Positions 55,503-64,000 of a DNA stretch of 64,000 bases are shown here, piece after piece. The translations under genes were made by a program, and so were the position numbers. The notes below the pieces were generated by a model. That model searched no databases, was not told the DNA's origin, and saw only the letters and a list, made by a program, of their open reading frames with translations. Positions within the stretch are counted from its first letter, which is position 1, and every line of letters starts with the position of its first letter. The stretch is from Mortierella alpina (lineage: Eukaryota > Mortierellomycota > Mortierellomycetes > Mortierellales > Mortierellaceae). The stretch covers positions 124,001-188,000 of the forward strand of contig JANATF010000004.1 in assembly GCA_029449245.1 (NCBI GenBank), read 5' to 3'.

Positions 55503-57137
55503 TCAGGCATAGCGTATACGCTTGTAATCCGCACTACTCCTCCATGCACCGAGATCTACCCCGCAGTACGGATGGACGCGTCCGAGCTCACACTCTCGGC
55601 AGCCTTGTCTGCGCAGAACGGGACGTCTCGAGTGTCGATCATCCAGCAGCGCGTCCTCTTCCGGAGCACGAGGTCGTTTACGGACCGTGCCAAGCACCTC
55701 TTCCTCCTGATGTCCCTCCTCTTGCTCCTCTTCATCCCTATCTTCATACTCGTCGCCGTCCTCTTCTTCCTCTTCCTCGTCATCCTCCACCTCCAAGAGC
55801 AAATCATCCTCATCCACGGCCTCCATCTCCTCCTCCCTCACAAACATCCGCCACTCGACCTGCTCCAGCCGGCGCTCTGACCACATCTCCGTCAGAATCG
55901 GCGATACCTTGGCCAAGATCTGGAACGCTATCCACAGTCCTCGAGACCCTCCACGCTTGATCCATGCCACCACAAAAGACGCGCTCCTCTTCAGCAGCTG
56001 CATCATCATCATCATCGTCTCTCCTCTCTTACAGCTATAACCCCTATTCTTCGTCCTCCTCCACCTCCTACTGCCCCGCTTCATCATCATCGTCGTCGAG
56101 GTCGTTGCTACTGATGATGGTCTCTGCCACATACCATCCAAATCCTTGCCCATTCTCCCCCACCAACACCAACACCGGCGCCGCCTCGTCATCCTCCAGA
56201 CCAAGAACCGCGCCCGACGCTTCTGCGCACTCATTCCGAACCCCGTCGTCGTCGTCGTCGTCGTCGTCATCAGCATCGGGTCTGCATTTACGCGACTCGG
56301 GTCTAAACTTGCGATTCCGCCCTGAGCCTCAGGTACGAGCCATTCTTCATCTTGCAACTCCCCCTGTGCGCGGCACTGCTGTTGTTGTAGCTGGTGCGGG
56401 TGCGGGTGCGGGTGCTGGTGCTGGTGCTGGTAGCGATGATGTAGGCATATGATCCATCCCAGAACTCCGGTATCGAGTGCACGCTCAAAAACATCCTTCA
56501 ACAAGACATTCTTGCGCTCCAAGGCTCTCAACAGTAAGGTCACCGCAGCGGTCTCCTCACCGTGAGCCGCTGGCACAACCACAGACGGATCGAACAGATC
56601 TTCAACATTGGAGGCTGGCAGTCTTGTTCTGTAGCGGAGACGGGGTCGTGTGAGCAACCGTGGGTGGTGGAACTCGTCCTGTTGATACTGAGGATCGTAA
56701 GGCTCGAGTATCGTTCTTTGCGGTGGTCGACGTCTTTGAGATCCAGTAGTGTATGGTCGTGACAACGTCTCACGGGCGGCCTTGGACGTGGTCTTGGAAG
56801 GACACGGTTGGGAGGTAGAAGCAAGACATGGGGCAGGATGAGGAGGAGAAGGAGGAGAAGGAAAGGTCGAAGGAAATGAAGGGCGAGCGCAGGAATGGCT
56901 CTGTCGCGAACTGAAAGGCGGCCTGGATATGACCTCCAAGTGCGGGAAGGCGCCAGGCATCTTGTTATCGTTGTTGTTGCTGTTTTGGACGAGTTCGAGA
57001 AACTGTGCAGTACCCTCCACCTCCTTTCCCCCATCGTCCTGTTCCACCACCTGTTGTCTGCGCTTTAACGAGGGAAGAGGTTTGTTGACTGGATCATAGC
57101 GCTTGGGGACCTGCTTTGAAGGACGAGGTGCCGCCAT
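55503..57137 (-). CDS. Unrecognised acidic protein; internal gene model uncertain
   Basis: No family recognised. One frame is open for 544 codons from the ATG at 57137. The N-terminus (MAAPRPSKQVPKRYDPVNKP), the middle (ASNVEDLFDPSVVVPAAHG, LLLRALERKNVLLKDVFERA) and the C-terminus (RLEQVEWRMFVREEEME, an acidic run, then GCRECELGRVHPYCGVDLG) look like real protein. Between about 56000 and 56270 this frame turns into Arg/Trp/Met-rich sequence while another frame reads well (GVRNECAEASGAVLGLEDDE, then VLVLVGENGQGFGWYVAET). So there are probably one or two short introns there, or a frameshift; I could not place them with certainty. It is convergent with the dehydrogenase gene, about 115 bp apart. 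Confidence 0.55.
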   Translation of the reverse strand: MAAPRPSKQVPKRYDPVNKPLPSLKRRQQVVEQDDGGKEVEGTAQFLELVQNSNNNDNKMPGAFPHLEVISRPPFSSRQSHSCARPSFPSTFPSPPSPPHPAPCLASTSQPCPSKTTSKAARETLSRPYTTGSQRRRPPQRTILEPYDPQYQQDEFHHPRLLTRPRLRYRTRLPASNVEDLFDPSVVVPAAHGEETAAVTLLLRALERKNVLLKDVFERALDTGVLGWIICLHHRYQHQHQHPHPHPHQLQQQQCRAQGELQDEEWLVPEAQGGIASLDPSRVNADPMLMTTTTTTTTGFGMSAQKRRARFLVWRMTRRRRCWCWWGRMGKDLDGMWQRPSSVATTSTTMMMKRGSRRWRRTKNRGYSCKRGETMMMMMQLLKRSASFVVAWIKRGGSRGLWIAFQILAKVSPILTEMWSERRLEQVEWRMFVREEEMEAVDEDDLLLEVEDDEEEEEEDGDEYEDRDEEEQEEGHQEEEVLGTVRKRPRAPEEDALLDDRHSRRPVLRRQGCRECELGRVHPYCGVDLGAWRSSADYKRIRYA

Positions 57138-57144
57138 GGAGACT

Positions 57145-57246
57145 TTATTTTAGCGAGTTTCCCCGCCAAAGGAGGTTTTTGTCAGATATTTCGGCGTGGC
57201 AAACATTCTGCATTTGGATCAGGGCACTGCACGTCTCTTTTTTTTT

Positions 57247-57278
<32 letters not shown>

Positions 57279-57978
57279 CTGGCTGAGAAAACGCGCTCTT
57301 TAGAACCCCTCCGACATGGACAGCCCCTGGTTCGGTGAGGCCTTGACTCGGACGGCACCCCTTCTCAAAGTCTCCGATGGCACTGGGCGTGCGTGTAGAC
57401 CGCTTCCTGTCTCCTTGCGATCCCAGAACTGTCGCCCTAGTCTGTATCTGCTCCTCCATCGCGCCCACATCGATGCCCGAATGAACCTGCAAGATCCTGT
57501 GCAAAGTCCTCTGCTCCAATGCTTGCTTCTTGGTCTTGGTCGCCTGTGTTCTTGCGGGGTAAGGGACACACAAGGACAGCGGCTGCCACTGCCGCCGCCG
57601 CTGCTTCTGCTGCTGCTTCTTTGCGCACCGTGGTCGGATGCGCGTCCTGGCACCACTGCGACCACCTGCCTTCAAGGCAATATCCCTGTTTTTTCTAACG
57701 CAGGATCGGGTTTCTTTTCCAGACGCTGCTCTTTTCGAGAACAGACTACTCCTCTGTGGCCACTTATACTTGGAACAAGCCCTCCGTGGCCGAGAAGAGG
57801 CCGATCGCGTCGCGTTCTTCTCATGTGCTTTGGTCTGAGAGAAGTTCTTGTTCCTGTGCAACATTTCGCGAGCCTCCTCGCTCGGGTCGTTGAGCCCCAC
57901 CTCTTTCACTCCTAGGCTGTGGACCATGTCTTTGGTATCCAGTGAATCCACTTTGGGTTGCTGCTGCGTCTTGAACAT
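57145..57978 (-). CDS. Unrecognised Lys/Arg/Gln-rich protein; 3' end uncertain
   Basis: No family recognised. The ATG at 57978 opens a 277-codon frame: MFKTQQQPKVDSLDTKDMVH at the start, a very basic middle (RPRCAKKQQQKQRRRQWQP), then ALEQRTLHRILQVHSGIDVG and MEEQIQTRATVLGSQG. Near 57281 there is a clear splice donor (CAG|GTAAGC) embedded in a GCTT microsatellite. If used, the KQASKQAS repeat is intronic and the protein ends soon after the next AG (near 57224 or 57209), at roughly 235-245 residues. If not, the frame runs to 57145, only 8 bp from the next gene. The splice version is more likely. The basic composition suggests nucleic-acid binding, no more. Confidence 0.45.
57249..57276. repeat. 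(GCTT)n microsatellite at a splice donor
   Basis: Seven perfect GCTT units, AAGC on the coding strand, directly adjoining the putative GTAAGC donor. Confidence 0.9.
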
Positions 57979-58385
57979 GCTGCTAATCTGCGCTGTAGTA
58001 TCAAAAGTGTCGATTAAATATTAAAAAAAAATGCTGGATTGAATACGGCCATGCCTTGTCCTTCGCAGCCTCTTTTATGGAGAGAACCCTCCCTCCTTCT
58101 CAGATCCGCGGATCAAAGACACAAAAAGCATATTGATCCACGAAAAGAAAAATAGCTGTGGACTAGATAGAGACACAAGGACGAACCACCATCTTTATGG
58201 CAGCAGCACGCACTGTCTTTGTGGAGTGCTGTACACAGCCATTGTCGTCTTCATTGTGGCCACAGGACAATAATACACACACGCACACACACAAAGGCAC
58301 ACACACAAAGGCACACACATGTATGAAAGAGCGACCACAGTCTATCGTCTATTAATCAACTACAGTCCTACACAAGGGGTATCAT
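57979..58385. other. Intergenic region with CA repeat
   Basis: 407 bp between the unrecognised gene and the stop of the GAS2-domain gene. It contains an imperfect CA repeat with AAAGGCACACAC units at about 58273-58320. No gene. Confidence 0.6.
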
Positions 58386-61300
58386 TCAGAGCGCGACAAG
58401 GGCTTCTCCGGCTCCGTTCTTTACAAACTTGATGGTCTTGAGGGAGAGGTCATCGCCGCTTGGCCGGATGTGGTAAACCATCTCCTTTTTCTTGCGAGTC
58501 CTTGGCGCGCTGGGCGCATTGTTCTCTTCGTCATCCACACTGCCGCTTAACTGGCTGTTGTCAGACAGACTGTCGGATGAGATGTTGCGCGGGTGCTGGC
58601 GAGAATCGGTCCCGCTCAGGACCGTCGCAGACCCGCCATACTGTGAGGCCATTGAGACGGACGAGTTGGAGGCCGAAAGAAGTCGCGACCTGGCCTTTCT
58701 CTGTTCCAGCGACGCGTGGTCCTCCATAAATCTGTAAAGAAAAGATGGAGTTTAGCAAAACAAGTTCAAACAAGCAACCCCCCACCATATTGGAAAAAAG
58801 CAGTTACATATTATAATCACGACCCCCCCCCCACTTACTTGGACAACTCTGACCATCCACCGCCGACTCGGACCATGACCTTGCGACTCCGCAGAATACG
58901 GCAATAGCAGACCTTGGGCTCAACATCTCCAAAGACGTACCGTCCCACCTCACCGCTAATGCTGCCAGCATCCGGGGTCGAGCTCATCTTGGCATGCGAG
59001 CCCAGCCTGCCCTGTCCTCGAACCGTTTTCGCCACTCGAGGACTACTGTTGGTACTATCGGCGCCGTCATGACCTCCATTGTCCGACAGGCCACTGAGAA
59101 CAAGACTCGAAGTCGAATCCGAACGATGGCGGCCCACGCTGCCTGGGCTCAGGAGGTTAGTCTGTCCTTCTCTCAGCTTTTGGACCTTCATCGTGAATCC
59201 ACTCGCATTCACAACCTTGGCCACCTCCACATCAAGGGCATTGCTCATATCTGGCTGGTACACTGTCTTTGGAAGAGACAATCGCGGGGTCGGACTGGTC
59301 ACGTCCCGGATGTTGAGCATCGAGGACACAGATGAGGTCGAGTCGTTCTTGCGGATGATCGGTGGTCGTCTCTTTGCCTCCTGTGAGAATGTAGGCGTCA
59401 TGGCATGCAAGCTTGGAGACGCAATCGTCGCGTACTTTCTGCTGCCCAGATCCGGCTGGCTGCCTCCTACCTGGCTGATGGTGGCAAGACCAGGCGCTGT
59501 TCCTGAGCGCACCCTTCCAGTCACACTGCGCGTGGACCTGCCCGTCGTCCCAGAGTTGCTTGGCGTCGGCGAAGGAGGCACAAACGTTCCGCGTGCCATA
59601 ATGTTACCGGTTGAGAAGCGCTTTCTCCGGGAAACGCCCTGAATGGGTGAGGGATCGACCGGCGATCCCAGGATCGCCTTGACACGGTTGTTGGATGAGG
59701 CCGTCGGTTGCATTACACTTGGACGAGGTGACATGGTTAGCCCGCCTTCCAGTGGGTGGATGCTGGTGGAGCCAAGGTCTGTCTGGCTGGAGCCGGGCCT
59801 TCTAGCCCAGACACGATCGAGCTCTTGTTTCTTGGCCAGGGCTGTTGACTTGACTTTTTGCCAATGCTCACTTGCCACGCCATAGCTTTCATCCAGTCTC
59901 CAGTCATTCAAACGATCAGCCATGGCCGACACCGTATCCAAACGCTTCTCAATGTCGGTCGTGTATCCGTCTAGTTTTTCCATCAGCGATCGATAGTTGG
60001 ACACCCACTCCTGAACACCTTCCTCGCTCATCGACGACAACGAGAATGAACGGCGGGCAGAGATGCGTGAGGCTCGTCGCTGTCTTGAGACAGTCGTGGC
60101 TCTGGAGACTGTTGTTGTCGGAGACATGCCTGGCGACTTTGTCTGAGCGGCAGTGAGCGAGGCCAACGACGACGTGGAGGATGCAGCCGACAGGTTATAA
60201 AAGGACCCACTGCCCAAGCTGCCCTCGGCTGGTTGCAGCAGCAGTCTATCGGCAGAGGCCATTGTCTCTGCCATCGAATCGCAAAGCAGGCTCGTCTCGT
60301 GGATAAGATCCATCGCATTCTGTACCCTCGCCGTTTCCTCAACTTCCTTCCGCTGGTGATGGCACGACTCGACCAGTCGGTTCATGGACTCTGCAATCAG
60401 CCCGCGCTGCATCGCTACACCGACCATCTTCTCGTGATGACGCATATGGTCTCGGGTGGCCACATCCATCTGGGAGACAGAAGCCTGTCGTGCCTGCTCC
60501 TGCTCGCTTTGCTCGTTTGCTGCGGACAGCATCGCATCAAATCTCTCGACCTTGGTCTGCAGCACATCGCGGATGTAAGCCTCAACCATTTCTAGGCGCG
60601 CTTGGCCCTCCTTGGACTTGATCAATGCGCCATTGGATTCAACAGCCAAGGACAGCGTCGAGTGACTCGAAATGCCATGATCAAACATCTCTTGGATCTC
60701 GCGGGAGACTCTAGCAATGTCTTCCAGAATTTCGGTTCCGAACCGGCTTAGCGTCTTGGCTTTCATGACTGGGGTGCCGCTGGTCGATCCTTGACGGAGC
60801 GAGCCCTGCTCGTGACCCTCCGTGCCTTCGCCGTTGCCTTCATCCTCGGAGCTCTGCTCTTCCAGCGCTGCAGTCTTGGCCAAGAATTCTTGCTTCAGCA
60901 GCTCCCAGTCCTCACGGGTCCTCTTGGTGCGTTCCTGAACAGTCTGTCGAAGGATCACACGCATGGCCATAGGATGCGACTCATCATCTGCTGGCGCAGA
61001 TTGCTCGGCCACATCCAGCGAGCTCGACTGAGGATGATGGAGCAGCATAAAGTCGCCCGAAAGCTCGTCGTAGTGCTGGACCGTGGCCCCGAAAGCATTC
61101 AGTTTCTTCTCCAGCGTCTCAAGATGCTTCAACTTCCATTCCTTGGTCTGCTGTCGCCTCTCCTTGTCATCCACGGGCTCGGTCTTGTTGAGCTGTGACA
61201 TCGAGTCTCTGCACGCTGTGATCCACTGTCGAATGTCCTCTGTTGCCTTGGAGTGTGTGTAAAGCTTTGCGGCTAGCAAAGTCTCGAAGCAGTCCTCTTC

Positions 61301-64000
61301 AATCAAGTTCTCCAGTTCCTTCAAGGCTCCGCGGATGCGATCCATGGACTCCTGAACACTTGTCCTGTTAGATGACAAATGGTCCTCGGGATCTGAGGGT
61401 TCCTCAGCAGCCAACATGTCAAGGTCAAAAGCCGTTCGCTCAAGCGCAGAGTACTCGACCTCCTGCAGAACCGAAAACTGGTACTTTCCGTCCATGCACA
61501 CCTCGTTAGCAGCCATGACCACCGCCTCCAACGCCTTACTATTCAATGCAAAGCAGCTCGAGCGCTCCAGGCTGCCGAGCCTGGCACGCACAGCATCAAT
61601 CTGCTGAGCAATCGCAGTCTCGATCCGGACAAGGTCCGCATGGAACTTTGCATGGAGCGCAATCTCCTTGGACGTCTCGTGTATAAGCTGCATCTGCGAC
61701 TTGGCTGCCTCAATCCGAGCTGGCATTGGCTCCATCCGCTTCTCAAAGTAGATTCTGTTGGCATCTAGAACACTTCGATGACTTGCTTGGACTTCCTGGC
61801 TGATCTCTGCGTTCCTGATCACATTAGCACGCTCCTGCAGCTCGCGAGCTCGATCCTCGACCACCTCAATGAACGTTAAAAGCGACTCCTCTTCTTGTTG
61901 GAATGCCTCCCAATGCATCCACCTCAAGGCCTCAACACGGCTCTCGAGGGTATCCAGGCTGTCCTTCTCGAACCGGTCAAGATCCCTGCGCAGCCCTGAC
62001 CAGTCCTCCATGTGCTTCAGAATATCCCGATAGCCACTGCACTCGCATTTGACCGAGCTCCAAGCACGATCGATCACATCAGACTGCCCAAGGCGATCTG
62101 ATGCGTGCTCCTCTCCATTAAAAAGAGCACTGATCCTGCAATTGAGCTCAGCATAGACAACCTCCTGGTTTGCAAACACCTCACAGAGTCGAATAGTACC
62201 CGCTTCCAGGAGCGCCATCCGGCCTTCTTCGTCGTCTTTCCCACCCTCGCAGCTAGTAGCAACGTCCGTTCCAAAGTATCCATAAGAGTCCCAAAGTTGC
62301 TGGAGCTCCTGGAGTTGGGCTTGAGACCAGGCCAAGAATTTGGCCTTGGACTCTTCAAACTGCTGGATTTCCAACGCACGCAGCCTGCGAAGGCGTTCCT
62401 CCTCCAGTTGCCGTGCTCTCTCCTCGTCCAAACGAATGCGCTGCTTCAACGCCATGGCCACGGCCTGCGATTCTCGCGTCAGGGATTCGAGCATCCAGGA
62501 AGCCTTGGTGTCAAACTCTGTCAATTTGAAGGCGATATCGCGGTCGAGCTGCGAGATGGTGCGCTTGTTCTGCTCGATCGTTTCCTCCATTTGGCGCAAG
62601 GATGGTTCTTCAGCGAGTGCGTTGTTGTCAGACATCTCAAGGGTTTCAATCGCAGCCTTTTGGGCCAGAGCTGCGGCCTCCTCCTGCACTTGCGCCTTGC
62701 GACCCGCCATCTCCTCGATCTCTTGCCGCATGCTCTCTATGCGCGCAGAGAGCGACTCCAATGCCTCCTGGGGCAGTTGTACCAATTCAGAAACGGGGGT
62801 CGAGTCCTTGGGAATCCCTGACAATGAGCTCACGACCTGGGGACCAGGTGCCAGTGTGGACAAGGATGTGTTAGAGTCGGACTTGGCTAGGGTTGTCATG
62901 GACGGGCTGCTCTCTGGGTAGTCGCCGGCATCCAGGTCAAGGTCGCCTGCATACTGGCTTCGATCGCATCCAGTCGTGTTCTTGAACTTTTGCGAGGCTG
63001 GGTTCATTAAACCTGAAACGATGCCTCCAGCTTCCTCAGACCAATCAAGCAATCCTGAGATCGTTTCCAGCAACTCTGTCTTGTCCCCAATGACTACGTT
63101 CTGCTTGCGTACAATCGCCTCCAGCTCCTGCTGTCGCCTTGAGACTTCTCGTTCATGAAGGACGTTTTCCAGAGCGGTCTTGACATCTTGGACACGAGAA
63201 TGGCATGACTGCATATGCTGGCGGATCGAGGCATTGGTTTGCTGCGACCGAGCCTTTGTCTCCTCATTCGAGTCCTCAACTGGATACTGAAGAGTCTCCA
63301 TGTCGCCTTCCAGTTGACTAGATAAAGAGCGAATCCTTGACTCCAACTTGTCAAACTTCTGCTCCTTGCCTGCTGACGTAAAAAATTGACAATAGCCAGC
63401 GTTAGCTTCTCAAAAGATCCCATATGCATAATCTGGCATCACCTACAAGGGACAGACTTACCCATGCCATCGTCCTGGTTCTCCAAACCGGCGGAAGAAA
63501 GTTCTTGTTGGCATCCCTTGAGTTCGTCAAAACAAGAGGCGATGCCTTCTAGCGCCCTGCGCTGTTCCACAACTTCGGCACCGTAAGCAACCTTGGATCG
63601 CAGTTTTTGGCACTCCGTATCCAGACTCACTTGGCGAGACTGAAAATCCACTGGGATGGCTCTATCGACAAAGACCAGAGAAGCGCACAGATCTGACCAC
63701 GATTGGTCCACCGCCGGCTTGGTTTGTACGTCAAAGTCCTTGAAACGATCCTTGAACTCGGCAATGGACGCATCGAGTCGCTGCAGCAATTGATGAGAGA
63801 TTGATCGAGAGGTTTCTTTTGACCCTGCAGCGACATTATCCTTGGGGACAGTCCACTGTGCCTCTTGGCTGGCGAATTCGGCAAGTGCGCGATCAAAGTC
63901 TCGGCACCAAACTTTGGCACCGTCCAGTTCCTGCTCCCATGCAGATCGCTTGGATAGACAATCCAGATGATACGACCGATGGCGCATGTCAGTCTCTAGT
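58386..64000 (-). CDS. Giant GAS2/Kar9-like cytoskeletal linker protein, 5' end outside window
   Basis: Probable microtubule-associated protein. Three visible exons: 64000-63462, 63369-58839, 58731-58386; about 1804 residues are in the window and the protein continues upstream. Most of it is helical and rich in Glu, Gln, Leu and Arg, like spectrin-repeat or coiled-coil rods (for example RMEPMPARIEAAKSQMQLIH, DRLNDWRLDESYGVASEHWQ). A Ser/Arg/Pro-rich basic region follows (about residues 1330-1600). A C-terminal GAS2-related (GAR) microtubule-binding motif reads CYCRILRSRKVMVRVGGGW followed by SELSKFMEDH, split by the last intron. Fungal Kar9-type proteins combine such features, and Kar9 links microtubule ends to actin transport; that identity is an inference. 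The last intron begins with a donor directly followed by a G-run. Confidence 0.82.

Overview
The window looks like a piece of nuclear genome from a filamentous fungus, most likely an early-diverging Mucoromycota/Mortierellomycotina-type species. Three observations support this. Nearly all genes carry GT-AG introns. The gene set is eukaryotic: ABCF/Arb1, ribosomal P1, an importin-beta protein, PP2C, an Msn2-like zinc-finger factor and a TFIIB-family factor. A GPI-anchored CotH-family surface protein is present, and that family is typical of this phylum. The exact species cannot be fixed from sequence alone. No prokaryotic, CRISPR or viral features were seen.

Layout. 0-8.4 kb: partial mitochondrial carrier (-), F-box/LRR protein (+), Arb1-like ABCF ATPase (-), secreted CotH-like protein (-). 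8.4-10.7 kb: intergenic, microsatellites and one weak candidate small secreted gene. 10.7-19.0 kb: Ser-rich protein of unknown function (+), a seven-exon SANT/Myb plus U-box-like protein (+), ribosomal P1 (-), NIF3 family protein (+). 19.2-21.8 kb: a small accessory island with tRNA-Ile(AAT), a 500-bp hAT-type MITE with a perfect 8-bp target-site duplication and GGTCAA-rich interior, and two tandem paralogous small secreted Cys-containing proteins, each with its own TATA box. 22-30.8 kb: alcohol-acetyltransferase-like protein (-), PP2C phosphatase with nine exons including a 9-nt microexon (-), and a 781-aa protein of unknown function (+). 30.8-41.1 kb: a 10.4-kb stretch without a recognisable gene, ending in a pyrimidine-rich leader before the Msn2/4-like transcription factor (+). 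43.9-64 kb: TFIIB/BRF2-like factor (-), lipase (-), ten-exon importin 7/Nmd5-type karyopherin (-), mitochondrial D-2-hydroxyglutarate/D-lactate dehydrogenase (+), two unrecognised proteins (-), and a very large GAS2/Kar9-like cytoskeletal protein (-) whose 5' end leaves the window.

The genes are mostly independent housekeeping loci rather than a pathway cluster. Exon models were built by hand from splice signals and reading-frame continuity; where frames close exactly and family motifs run across the junction they are stated with high confidence. The items most worth following are the MITE/secreted-paralog island, the PP2C microexon, the SANT/U-box architecture, the BRF2-like TFIIB protein, and the long non-coding stretch upstream of the stress-type zinc-finger regulator.
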